From: CALZFJ01 sp051878575
GTDB taxonomy: Bacteria; Bacteroidota; Bacteroidia; Bacteroidales; Muribaculaceae
Assembly (NCBI GenBank): GCA_051878575.1
Contig: JBJEKJ010000001.1
Span: 1-19,882 of the forward strand
Direction: 5' to 3'
Length of the DNA: 19,882 nucleotides
Made by a program: the position numbers and the translations under genes. Shown in pieces: positions 1 to 8,088 of the stretch (the stretch's first letter is position 1; each line of letters begins with the position of its first letter). The notes beneath the pieces were generated by a model that searched no databases, had not been told where the DNA came from, and saw only the letters and a list, made by a program, of their open reading frames with translations.

Positions 1-54
1 CCAACGACCCCCTGATTAACAGTCAGGTGCTCTAACCAACTGAGCTATTGAAGC
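1..54 (-). tRNA. tRNA-Asn(GTT), partial, cut at window edge
   Basis: These bases are identical to the 5' 54 bases of the complete tRNA-Asn at 77-150: acceptor 5' strand, D arm, anticodon arm with loop CTGTTAA (anticodon GTT), variable loop and the first half of the T arm. The 3' end, about 20 bases, lies outside the window. It follows the complete copy in the direction of transcription after a 22-base AT-rich spacer, so the two are probably co-transcribed. Confidence 0.93.
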
Positions 55-76
55 AAAATGCCTTTATTATGTTATG

Positions 77-150
77 CGCTTCAAGATGGGCTTGAACCAA
101 CGACCCCCTGATTAACAGTCAGGTGCTCTAACCAACTGAGCTATTGAAGC
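77..150 (-). tRNA. tRNA-Asn(GTT)
   Basis: The minus strand folds into a full 74-base cloverleaf. The acceptor stem is GCTTCAA/TTGAAGC (144-150 with 78-84) with discriminator G at 77. The D stem is GCTC/GAGC with loop AGTTGGTTA, and the anticodon stem is CCTGA/TCAGG with loop CTGTTAA, so the anticodon is GTT (plus-strand positions 114-116), which reads Asn codons. The T stem GTTGG/CCATC has one U-U mismatch at its second pair. No CCA is encoded; it would be added after transcription. It is the promoter-proximal copy of a tandem pair. Confidence 0.96.
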
Positions 151-179
151 AATTGCACCACTATTTTAGTTTTGCGATG

Positions 180-210
180 CAAAATTAGAGCTAATTTTTG
201 AAATATGCAA
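180..210 (-). promoter_or_regulatory. Predicted Bacteroidota promoter of the tRNA-Asn pair
   Basis: On the minus strand TAATTTTG (plus 187-180) matches the Bacteroidota -7 consensus TAnnTTTG, and a TTG (plus 210-208) sits 20 bases upstream as the -33 element, where about 19 is usual. The distance to the mature tRNA 5' end (150) is about 30 bases, leaving a short leader to be trimmed by RNase P. Predicted from motif and spacing only. Confidence 0.6.
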
Positions 211-326
211 TAGAATCGCCAAAAATATTGAGTTTTTTTGCCTATTAAGAGTTTTTTTACACAAATAACGCCGTTATACCGATATAAAGTAGTATTTTAG
301 CAGTCTATTTCAAGATAACTGACAAA

Positions 327-2066
327 ATGGACCATACTTCACGTTTTCAGCGACGCCTCACCCTATGGGTGGCTATGGTATTGGCAGGGTGCGCCTCCAT
401 AGCCGTCGGGGCTCAGGACACCGACAACACCGATATGAAAATTGCCCGCAACCTCGATGTGTTCAACTCGCTCTACAAGGAGCTTAACACATTCTATGTG
501 GACACCATCGACGCGCAAAAGTCGATTGAGACCGCCATCAACGCGATGCTCGACGACATCGACCCCTACACCGAATACATTCCACCCACAGCGCAAGACG
601 ATTTCTTCGCCATCTCCACAGGCGAATATGGAGGCATAGGCTCGATAATCATGGAGTTCAAAAACAACGTCTACATCTCCGAGCCCTACGAGAACAGCCC
701 GGCTGCCCGCGCCGGCCTGCGCCCGGGCGACAAGATAGTGATGATCGACAACGACAGCGTGGCAGGCTGGGGCAACAAGAAGGTGAGCGATCACCTGAAG
801 GGACAGGCCAACACCAAATTGCGTGTGGTGGTGGAGCGCCCCTATCACGACGGCGGCAACTTGGAGTTCAACATCACGCGCGAGAAAATCAAGATCAGCT
901 CAGTGCCCTATTATGGCGTGCTGCGCAAGTGCATTGGCTACATATCGCTCACGTCGTTCAACCAAAAGTCGCCCGAGGAAGTGCGTGAGGCCCTGCTTGC
1001 GCTAAAGTCGAACCCCGAGGTGAAATCAATCGTGCTCGACCTGCGCGGCAATGGCGGCGGACTCCTGGAGAGCGCCGTGCAGATTGTGGGGCTATTTGTG
1101 CCAAAGGGCACGCAGGTGCTCCAGACGCGTGGACGCTCGAAACAGAACGAGAAGACCTACAAGACCACACAGGAGCCCATCGACACCAAGATTCCGCTAT
1201 TCGTGCTAATCGACGGCGGCTCGGCCTCGTCGTCGGAGATTGTGGCAGGCTCGCTGCAAGACCTCGACCGCGCGGTGATAGTGGGAACACGCTCCTACGG
1301 CAAGGGCTTGGTGCAGACCACACGCCCGCTCCCCTACGAGGGACTGCTGAAAGTGACCATATCGAAATACTACATACCGAGCGGACGACTGATTCAGGCT
1401 ATCGACTACTCTCACCGCAACCCCGACGGCTCGGTGGCACGTATCCCCGACAGCCTCACCACCGTGTTCCACACCGCCAACGGACGTGAGGTGCGCGACG
1501 GCGGAGGCATCACGCCCGACATCAAGGTGGAATACCCGCAATTGAACCGCCTGACCTACAACATCATCCGCGACGAATGGGCGTTCAACTTCGCCACAAA
1601 GTTCGCCAGCGAGCATCCCACAATTGCCCCTGCCGAGGAGTTTGAGATCACCGACAGCATCTACGAGCAGTTCAAGCAATTCATCGACCCCTCACAGTTC
1701 AAATACGACAAGGTGTGCGAGGACAGGCTAAAGCAGCTAAGGGAGGCAGCCGAGAGCGAGGGCTATATGAACGACTCCACGAAGGCCCAATTCGAGGCCT
1801 TGGAGAAGCTGCTGAAGCACGACCTCAACCACGACCTCGACACTCACCGCAAGGAGATTGCCAAGCTGATAGCCGACGAGATACAGAAGCGCTACTACTA
1901 TCAGCGCGGACAGGTGATAGAGTCGCTTAAGGCCGACAATCATATCGACGAGATAGAGAAGATGCTCGGCAAGCCGGGCGAGTATGAGAAGACGCTCAAC
2001 ATTGCCACACCGGCGAAAAACGACGCCAAAAAGCCTGCCAAGAAGGGCAAAACGAAGAAAAACTGA
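327..2066 (+). CDS. S41 family C-terminal processing peptidase (CtpA/Tsp-like)
   Basis: A 579-residue serine peptidase of the S41 family, which cleaves proteins near their C-terminus in the cell envelope. The N-terminus has a hydrophobic stretch ending in the lipobox LAGC (residues 19-22), so it is probably a lipoprotein; signal peptidase I cleavage near residue 29 is an alternative. A PDZ domain lies at about 95-175 (GYGGIGS-like start, AARAGLRPGD at 126-135). The peptidase core follows: DLRGNGGG at 238-245, GGSASSSEI at 297-305 with catalytic Ser301, and SYGKG with catalytic Lys326. The Ser-Lys distance of 25 equals that of E. coli Tsp. A charged helical region and a Lys-rich tail follow from about 410. 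The ATG at 327 is in frame with the signal sequence. mfd starts 7 bases after the stop, so the two probably share a transcript. No clear promoter could be read upstream. The physiological substrate is unknown. Confidence 0.93.
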   Translation: MDHTSRFQRRLTLWVAMVLAGCASIAVGAQDTDNTDMKIARNLDVFNSLYKELNTFYVDTIDAQKSIETAINAMLDDIDPYTEYIPPTAQDDFFAISTGEYGGIGSIIMEFKNNVYISEPYENSPAARAGLRPGDKIVMIDNDSVAGWGNKKVSDHLKGQANTKLRVVVERPYHDGGNLEFNITREKIKISSVPYYGVLRKCIGYISLTSFNQKSPEEVREALLALKSNPEVKSIVLDLRGNGGGLLESAVQIVGLFVPKGTQVLQTRGRSKQNEKTYKTTQEPIDTKIPLFVLIDGGSASSSEIVAGSLQDLDRAVIVGTRSYGKGLVQTTRPLPYEGLLKVTISKYYIPSGRLIQAIDYSHRNPDGSVARIPDSLTTVFHTANGREVRDGGGITPDIKVEYPQLNRLTYNIIRDEWAFNFATKFASEHPTIAPAEEFEITDSIYEQFKQFIDPSQFKYDKVCEDRLKQLREAAESEGYMNDSTKAQFEALEKLLKHDLNHDLDTHRKEIAKLIADEIQKRYYYQRGQVIESLKADNHIDEIEKMLGKPGEYEKTLNIATPAKNDAKKPAKKGKTKKN

Positions 2067-2073
2067 TATCGGA

Positions 2074-5000
2074 GTGGAGATTAAGGAACTTTGCGAGATT
2101 ATCAACTCTAAGGCGCGACGCGACGCGCTAAAGGCGCTGCTCGCCGACCGCAAGTGCCACACGGCAACCATCGACGGCCTCGCGGGCTCGGCTGCCGCCA
2201 TGCTGTTTGCCGGGCTGCCGAAGCGCCGACAGCCCTACCTAATCATAGCCTCCGACATCGACGAGGCCGGATACATGTATCACGACCTGTGCCAGATTAT
2301 GGGCGAGGGCGCCACACTTATTTTCCCATCGGGCTACAAGCGCGACATAAAATATGGACAAGTCGACGCCCCATCGGAGATTCTGCGCACCGAGGTGCTC
2401 AATCAGTGGTATGACAACCCGTGCCTGCACTGCGTGGTGACATATCCCGAGGCCCTTGCCGAGAAGGTTCAAAGCCGAGAGGTGATTGCCAAGTCGACAA
2501 TAAACCTCTCGCGAGGCACCTGCGTGGACCTTACAGCCACCGAGAAGCAGCTCCGCGAGCTCGGATTCACCGAGGTCGACTATGTGTATGAGCCGGGACA
2601 GTTTGCCATCAGAGGCTCGATTCTCGACGTGTACTCCTTCGCCTTCGAGCTGCCCTATCGCGTCGACTTCTTCGGCGACGAGATTGAGAGCATCCGCACG
2701 TTCAACGTCGATACACAACTGTCGGTGGAGAACATCGACTCAATTTCAATAATCAACGGGGCCAACTCCGACAGCGCAACCGGAGCGTCGCTGCTCGACT
2801 ATATATCCGACGACACCGTGCTGCTGTGCCGCTACCACGAGTGGCTGCTGAGCCGCATCGAGGCCATTGGCGCCGAGAACTTCTCGGAGAGCGCCATCAT
2901 AGCCAACGAGGGCGACAAGGACGCCATGAAGAAAATAGTGGACCACGAGGCGTTCAAGCGGCGTTTCGCCGGTTTCCGACGCATTGACTACCACTTCGGC
3001 GAGAGCGGCAGCCGCAGTGGCGCACATCTTTCCGTGCACTGCGCCCCGCAGGGCATATATCACAAGAATTTCGACATTATCAGCGCCTCATTCAAGGATT
3101 TTATCGCAAGAGGCTACAAAATATTCATCCTCTCCGACAGCGAGAAGCAGACGGAGCGCCTGCGCGTGATTTTCGACGACCGCCACGACGAGATTCGATT
3201 CACGCCCATTCTGCGCACCGTCCACGAGGGATTCGTCGACGACGACATGAGGGTGTGCGTTTTCACCGACCACCAGATTTTCGACCGTTTCCACAAGTAC
3301 AACCTCAAAAGCGACCGCGCGCGCTCGGGAAAGCTCGCCTTCTCGCTCAAGGAGCTCAACCAGATTGAGGTGGGCGACTACATCGTGCATGTGGACCACG
3401 GAGTGGGCAAGTTTGGAGGACTGCTCCGCACCGACGTGAACGGTAAGATGCAGGAGATGATAAAACTCATCTATCAGAACGACGATATTATATTCGTGTC
3501 GATTCATGCCTTGCACAAGCTCGCGAAATATCGCGGAAAGGAGGGCGTGGAGCCACGAATCAACAAACTCGGCAGCGGCGCCTGGAACCGCATGAAGGAG
3601 CGCACCAAGAGCAAGCTGAAGGATATTGCCCGCGACCTGATAAAGCTCTACGCCGCACGCCGCGAGGAGAAAGGCTTCGCTTTCTCGCCCGACGGATACT
3701 TGCAGCAGGAGTTGGAGGCCTCGTTCATCTACGAGGACACTCCCGACCAGCTGAAAGCCACCACCGCCGTGAAGGCCGACATGGAGAGCGCCAAGCCCAT
3801 GGACCGCCTGATTTGCGGCGACGTAGGCTTCGGGAAGACCGAGGTGGCAATCCGAGCAGCCTTCAAAGCCGCCGTCGACGGAAAGCAGACTGCCGTGCTC
3901 GTGCCCACCACGGTGCTCGCATATCAGCATTTCAACACCTTCCGCGACCGCCTGAGGGATTTCCCCGTGAGAATAGAATATCTGAGCCGCGCCCGCAAGC
4001 CCAAGGACGTGAAGCAAATCACCGCCGACCTTGCCGACGGCAAAATCGACATAATCATCGGCACCCACAAGCTCATTGGCAAGTCGGTGAAATTCCACGA
4101 CCTCGGACTGCTCGTTATCGACGAGGAGCAGAAATTCGGAGTGTCGGTGAAAGAGAGGCTTAAGCAGCTGAAGGTGAACGTGGACACGCTCACGATGTCG
4201 GCAACGCCTATTCCGCGCACTCTGCAATTCTCGCTAATGGGAGCGCGCGACCTCAGCGCCATCACCACTCCGCCGGCCAACCGCTACCCAATCCTCACAT
4301 CGGTAAACTCCCTTAACGACGACATCGTGGCCGAGGCCATCAACTTCGAGATGTCGCGCAACGGACAGGTGTTCTTCGTGAACAACCGCATAGAGCAGCT
4401 CTACAACCTCCGCGACATGATAGCCCGTCTCGTCCCCGACGCGCGCGTGGTAGTGGGACACGGACAGATGCCTCCCGAGCAGCTCGAGAAAGCGATTATC
4501 GACTTCGCCAACCACGACTACGACATCCTGCTCGCTACCACGATTATCGAGAGCGGCATCGACATGCCCAACGTGAACACTATAATAATCAACAACGCCC
4601 AAAATTTCGGCCTAAGCGAGCTGCATCAGCTTCGAGGCCGCGTGGGACGCAGCTCACGCAAGGCATTCTGCTATCTGCTCGTGCCTCCCGGCAAGCCGCT
4701 CACGCCGGTAGCCCGCCGCAGGCTGCAAGCCATCGAGAGCTTCTCCGAGCTTGGCAGCGGAATACACATTGCAATGCAGGACCTCGACATACGCGGTGCC
4801 GGCAACCTGCTCGGAGCAGAGCAGAGCGGATTCATCGCCGACCTCGGCTACGAGACCTACCAGAAGATTCTAAAAGAGGCCGTGCTCGAGCTGCGCACCG
4901 AGGAGTTCTCCGACACCTTCAGCGACGATGCGGCACAAAGCGACGCCAACGAGCCCACATACGTGTCCGACTGCACCATCGAGAGCGACATGGAGCTGCT

Positions 5001-5427
5001 TCTCCCCGCCACCTACGTGCCGCAGGAGGGCGAGCGAATAAGCCTGTACCAACAATTGGACAATATGGAGCGCGAGACCGACGTGATGGAGTTCAGGCGC
5101 GAGCTTGAGGACCGATTCGGCAAGATTCCGCACGAGGCGCAGGAGCTGATCCGCATCGTGTCGCTGCGACGCATTGCACGCAGCCTCGGCATAGAGAAAA
5201 TAGCGCTGAAAATGGGACAGATGTACCTATATTTCGTGGGCGAGGAAAACAAGGCCTACTACCAGTCGCCGGCATTCGGACGCATCCTGAGCTACTTGCA
5301 GCAGAATCCGCGCCGATGCAAGCTGCGCGACATCAACGGCCGCCACTCTATCCTGATAGCCGACGTAGCCACCGTGGAGGAGGCCGTCAACATCCTATCC
5401 ACCATCACACTGCTACAATCGGTATAG
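2074..5427 (+). CDS. mfd: Transcription-repair coupling factor Mfd
   Basis: A 1117-residue cytoplasmic DNA translocase that pushes RNA polymerase stalled at lesions off the template and recruits the UvrABC excision machinery. In order: UvrB-like N-terminal modules (about 1-330), a CarD-like RNA polymerase interaction domain starting near residue 431 (VGDYIVHVDHGVGKF), and two RecA-like motor domains with Walker A GDVGFGKT (582-589), DEEQ box (683-686), motif III SATPIPRTL, ESGIDMPN, and QLRGRVGRS. A C-terminal TRCF domain covers the last 150 or so residues. The reading frame is open back to an ATG at 1984, but that start would overlap 83 bases of the peptidase gene and add an unlikely Arg-rich leader. 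The GTG at 2074, directly preceded by GGAG, gives MEIKELCEI, which resembles the N-terminus of other Bacteroidales Mfd proteins, and a normal family length. It is the second gene of the pair with the S41 peptidase. Confidence 0.96.
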   Translation: MEIKELCEIINSKARRDALKALLADRKCHTATIDGLAGSAAAMLFAGLPKRRQPYLIIASDIDEAGYMYHDLCQIMGEGATLIFPSGYKRDIKYGQVDAPSEILRTEVLNQWYDNPCLHCVVTYPEALAEKVQSREVIAKSTINLSRGTCVDLTATEKQLRELGFTEVDYVYEPGQFAIRGSILDVYSFAFELPYRVDFFGDEIESIRTFNVDTQLSVENIDSISIINGANSDSATGASLLDYISDDTVLLCRYHEWLLSRIEAIGAENFSESAIIANEGDKDAMKKIVDHEAFKRRFAGFRRIDYHFGESGSRSGAHLSVHCAPQGIYHKNFDIISASFKDFIARGYKIFILSDSEKQTERLRVIFDDRHDEIRFTPILRTVHEGFVDDDMRVCVFTDHQIFDRFHKYNLKSDRARSGKLAFSLKELNQIEVGDYIVHVDHGVGKFGGLLRTDVNGKMQEMIKLIYQNDDIIFVSIHALHKLAKYRGKEGVEPRINKLGSGAWNRMKERTKSKLKDIARDLIKLYAARREEKGFAFSPDGYLQQELEASFIYEDTPDQLKATTAVKADMESAKPMDRLICGDVGFGKTEVAIRAAFKAAVDGKQTAVLVPTTVLAYQHFNTFRDRLRDFPVRIEYLSRARKPKDVKQITADLADGKIDIIIGTHKLIGKSVKFHDLGLLVIDEEQKFGVSVKERLKQLKVNVDTLTMSATPIPRTLQFSLMGARDLSAITTPPANRYPILTSVNSLNDDIVAEAINFEMSRNGQVFFVNNRIEQLYNLRDMIARLVPDARVVVGHGQMPPEQLEKAIIDFANHDYDILLATTIIESGIDMPNVNTIIINNAQNFGLSELHQLRGRVGRSSRKAFCYLLVPPGKPLTPVARRRLQAIESFSELGSGIHIAMQDLDIRGAGNLLGAEQSGFIADLGYETYQKILKEAVLELRTEEFSDTFSDDAAQSDANEPTYVSDCTIESDMELLLPATYVPQEGERISLYQQLDNMERETDVMEFRRELEDRFGKIPHEAQELIRIVSLRRIARSLGIEKIALKMGQMYLYFVGEENKAYYQSPAFGRILSYLQQNPRRCKLRDINGRHSILIADVATVEEAVNILSTITLLQSV

Positions 5428-5447
5428 CACCCTATATCACTTTTCTT

Positions 5448-5483
5448 ACAAAATACGCAAAAAACACAAAATACGCAAAAAAC
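5448..5483. repeat. Perfect 18-bp tandem repeat, two copies
   Basis: The unit ACAAAATACGCAAAAAAC occurs twice without a gap, at 5448-5465 and 5466-5483, 21 bases after the mfd stop. Read on the minus strand it provides two T-rich tracts directly after the hairpin at 5514-5485, so it may supply the T tract of the terminator for the converging operon. Confidence 0.85.
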
Positions 5484-5522
5484 AGAGGAGCGACTACATC
5501 ATAATCGACGTGATCGCTCCTC
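5477..5522 (-). terminator. Predicted intrinsic terminator of the polysaccharide operon (possibly two-way)
   Basis: GAGGAGCGA (5485-5493) and TCGCTCCTC (5514-5522) form a perfect 9-bp stem with a 20-base loop. On the minus strand the stem is followed within two bases by a run of six T (5482-5477), the usual intrinsic layout, so it should stop transcription coming from the GH3 gene. For mfd transcripts on the plus strand the stem is preceded by A tracts but is not followed by a T run, so termination in that direction is less sure. The long loop lowers the expected strength. Confidence 0.6.
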
Positions 5523-5772
5523 CTACCTAATTTACCAATCTTTCATACCTCACAGGGGATTTGAATAGTGATGAAGGCTCTTTCCCCCGCCTTAAGACTA
5601 AGGCATATAGCAAAATTTCTACTTATCGCATATTCATCTCATTTCTGTCGGGTTTATTATCTCTCGTAATATGCGAGAATCTTCAGTCGCGGCTCTCGTC
5701 CTGCCGTGGCACCGGTGTGTCGGCGCCACGGCCATGACGAAGAATCCTTGCCATTATTCAGGCGAGCGAGGA
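5523..5772 (-). other. 250-base non-coding 3' region of the GH3 gene with stem-loops
   Basis: No convincing gene is seen between the GH3 stop and the terminator. The stretch holds three possible RNA structures: the strong stem-loop at 5703-5732 (own entry), a perfect 6-bp tetraloop hairpin GCCTTA-AGAC-TAAGGC at 5589-5604, and a weak TCTCG/CGAGA hairpin at about 5660-5677. It can be read as a long 3' untranslated region or as the location of a small RNA, but I found no convincing promoter for a separate transcript. Confidence 0.4.
5703..5732 (-). other. Strong stem-loop just downstream of the GH3 stop codon
   Basis: On the minus strand GCCGTGGCGCCG, loop ACACAC and CGGTGCCACGGC form a 12-bp stem with a single G-U wobble. 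On the plus strand the wobble becomes an A-C mismatch, so the structure fits minus-strand RNA best. It starts 40 bases after the GH3 stop codon and has no T run behind it. This fits an RNA 3'-end stabiliser or processing block better than an intrinsic terminator. Confidence 0.6.
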
Positions 5773-8055
5773 TTATCTCAGCGTGAACGTCTTTGTCTGT
5801 ACGTTCTTGCTGTCGCCTCCCACCATCACCTGGAACTCACCCGGCTCGCACACGAAATTGAGCTCGCTGTTGTAGAACTTCAACAGGTCGGCATCGATTT
5901 CGAATGTCACGTCGCGGCTCTCGCCCTTCTTCAGGAAGATGCGCTCAAATCCCTTCAGCTCCTTGACGGGACGCGAGATGCTTCCCACCATGTCGCGGAT
6001 ATAGAGCTGAACCACCTCGGCAGCGTCGTAGTTGCCGGTATTGGTCACCTTCACAGTGGCAGTAATCTTTCCGGCAGCATCCATAGCGTCGGCGTCGAGT
6101 GTCAAATCGCCGTATGTGAACGTAGTGTAAGACAAACCGTAACCAAACGGATAAAGTGGCTCATTGTCGACGTCGAGATAGTTGCTGCGGAATTTCGAGA
6201 ACCACTTCTCAGCCGGGCGTCCGGTGTTGAGGTAGTTGTAATAAAGCGGAAGCTGGCCCACAGCCTTGGGGAATGAAGTGGTGAGTTTTCCCGAAGGAGC
6301 CTTGTCGCCAAAGAGCACGTCGCAAATAGCGTCGGCCGCCTCGCTGCCGCCGAACCACACTTGCAGAATAGCGGGCAGGTTGTCGTTCTCCCAGTTCATC
6401 ACCGTGCTGCGGCCTGCGAAGTTGAGCATCACGATGGGCTTGCCGGTCTTCTTCAGCTCCTTGAGCAGGTCGAGCTGAGCGTCGGGCAGGTCGAGATTGG
6501 AGCGTGAGCTGCACTCGCCGCTGAACTCCGACGACTCGCCGCCGGCAAACACTATCACGTCGGCACGACGGGCTGCGCTGAGAGCCTCGGCGGTGAGCTG
6601 CTGCGGGCTGCGCGGATCGCGCATCTCGCGGCCGAACATCGTGGCATTAGCCTCCAATGTGGCGTCGTAGCAGAGGTTGCAGCCTTTGGCGTAAATCACC
6701 TCAGCCTTGCCCTCCACGGCGTCCTTCATGCCCTCGTAGAGCGATTTGTAGCGCTCGCTCACGGCTGCCACGCTCCAAGTGCCCGGCATATTGGCCTTAG
6801 TGTTGGCGAGCGGGCCGATAAGAGCGATTCGGCCCTTGCGCTGAAGCGGGAGCAGGTTGCCCTCATTCTTCAGGAGCACGAAAGTCTCGGCAGCGATCTC
6901 ACGTGCCACGGCACGGTTCTCGTCTGTGAAAATCTCGTTCTTCGGACGCTCTACGTTGCAATACTTATAGGGATCGGCAAACAATCCGAGCTTGTATTTA
7001 GCCTCAAGGATGCGGCGGCAGGCCTTGTTGATATCTTCCTCGGTGACTTTACCCTCCTCAAGCGACTTCTCGAGAGTGCCGATAAAGCCGTCGGCCACCA
7101 TATCCATGTCGATGCCGGCCTTGAGCGCAAGAGCCGATACCTGCTGCAAGTCGCCCATGCCGTGGTCGATCATCTCGGAAATTGCCGTGTAGTCGGTGAC
7201 CACGAAACCGTCGAATCCCCACTGGTCGCGGAGCAGGTCGGTCATAAGCCACTTGTTGCCCGTGGCAGGAACGCCGTCGACAACATTGAACGACGACATT
7301 GCCGAGCCCACACCGGCATCCACCGTAGCCTTATATGGCGGGAAATAGTAGTTGTACATAGCCACGCGGCTCATATCCACGGTGTTGTAGTCGCGTCCGG
7401 CCTCGGGAGCGCCATAGAGCGCGAAGTGCTTCACGCAAGCCATGATTGTGGCGCTATCCTGCAAATTCTCGCCCTGATAACCCTTCACCATAGCCTTTGC
7501 GATGGCCGAGCCGAGGAACGGGTCCTCACCCGAGCCCTCCGACATACGTCCCCAGCGGGCGTCGCGGCAGATATCCACCATCGGGCTGAAAGTCCAGCAA
7601 ATACCATCGGCGCTTGCCTCACGGGCGGCAATCTGTGCCGATTTCTCTATAGCCTCCATATCCCAGCTGCAAGAGAGTGCCAATGGGATAGGGAAAATAG
7701 TCTCATAACCGTGAATTACGTCCATTCCGAAAATCAAAGGTATTTTCAGGCGGCTCTCCTCTACGGCCACGCGCTGCACCTCGCGGATTCGCTCCACGCC
7801 CTTGAGGTTGAACAGTCCGCCCACCTCGCCTTTCTTGATTTTCTCAGCCACGTCGCTGCTCTTTGCCTGTCCGGTCACGATGTCGCCGGTCACAGGCAGG
7901 TTGAGCTGCCCGATTTTCTCATGAATGGTCATCTCGCCCATCAACTGGTCGATAAACTTGTCCATCTCGGCATCACCGCTGCCCGAATTGCTCTGGCAAG
8001 CCGTGAGTGTAGCAAAAGCCACTGCCACCGAAATAAATGCATTCTTAATTCTCAT
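5773..8055 (-). CDS. GH3 family beta-glucosidase lipoprotein (BglX-like)
   Basis: A 760-residue exo-acting glycoside hydrolase that removes terminal beta-glucosyl units, probably from imported oligosaccharides. The signal ends in lipobox LTAC with Cys20, so it is a lipoprotein. The GH3 N-terminal barrel covers about 30-365, with KHF at 209-211 and the nucleophile in FVVTDY (Asp288). The second GH3 domain covers about 390-610, with a GECSSRS motif whose Glu514 is the likely acid/base. A C-terminal fibronectin III-like domain starts near 655 and runs almost to the end. Architecture and length are those of BglX-type enzymes. It is the last gene of the operon, 33 bases after the GH144-like gene. 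Family assignment is secure. The linkage specificity is inferred from that neighbour: from memory, Bacteroides thetaiotaomicron BT_3567, a GH3 enzyme beside a GH144-like gene, prefers beta-1,2-linked gluco-oligosaccharides. A general beta-glucosidase role remains possible. Confidence 0.93.
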   Translation of the reverse strand: MRIKNAFISVAVAFATLTACQSNSGSGDAEMDKFIDQLMGEMTIHEKIGQLNLPVTGDIVTGQAKSSDVAEKIKKGEVGGLFNLKGVERIREVQRVAVEESRLKIPLIFGMDVIHGYETIFPIPLALSCSWDMEAIEKSAQIAAREASADGICWTFSPMVDICRDARWGRMSEGSGEDPFLGSAIAKAMVKGYQGENLQDSATIMACVKHFALYGAPEAGRDYNTVDMSRVAMYNYYFPPYKATVDAGVGSAMSSFNVVDGVPATGNKWLMTDLLRDQWGFDGFVVTDYTAISEMIDHGMGDLQQVSALALKAGIDMDMVADGFIGTLEKSLEEGKVTEEDINKACRRILEAKYKLGLFADPYKYCNVERPKNEIFTDENRAVAREIAAETFVLLKNEGNLLPLQRKGRIALIGPLANTKANMPGTWSVAAVSERYKSLYEGMKDAVEGKAEVIYAKGCNLCYDATLEANATMFGREMRDPRSPQQLTAEALSAARRADVIVFAGGESSEFSGECSSRSNLDLPDAQLDLLKELKKTGKPIVMLNFAGRSTVMNWENDNLPAILQVWFGGSEAADAICDVLFGDKAPSGKLTTSFPKAVGQLPLYYNYLNTGRPAEKWFSKFRSNYLDVDNEPLYPFGYGLSYTTFTYGDLTLDADAMDAAGKITATVKVTNTGNYDAAEVVQLYIRDMVGSISRPVKELKGFERIFLKKGESRDVTFEIDADLLKFYNSELNFVCEPGEFQVMVGGDSKNVQTKTFTLR

Positions 8056-8088
8056 AAAAATAATAATTAAGTATATTTGTTAATAATA

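Noticed and set aside
271..300. Promoter for the S41 peptidase (TATTTTAG at 293-300)
   Set aside because: It deviates from TAnnTTTG and no TTG lies at the right distance upstream, so I do not call it.
1984..2073. Upstream ATG extending mfd by 30 residues
   Set aside because: It would overlap the peptidase gene by 83 bases and adds an Arg/Lys-rich leader with no family counterpart; the GTG at 2074 gives the normal N-terminus.
3088..4227. 379-codon open frame opposite mfd
   Set aside because: Antisense shadow of conserved motor-domain codons; no domain or start context supports it.
5671..6276. 201-codon plus-strand open frame spanning the end of the GH3 gene
   Set aside because: Most of it is antisense to the GH3 C-terminal domain, and the remainder covers the stem-loop region; no family features.
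7162..8070. 302-codon open frame opposite the GH3 gene
   Set aside because: It is a mirror of a securely identified gene, with His-rich composition typical of antisense frames and no recognisable domain.
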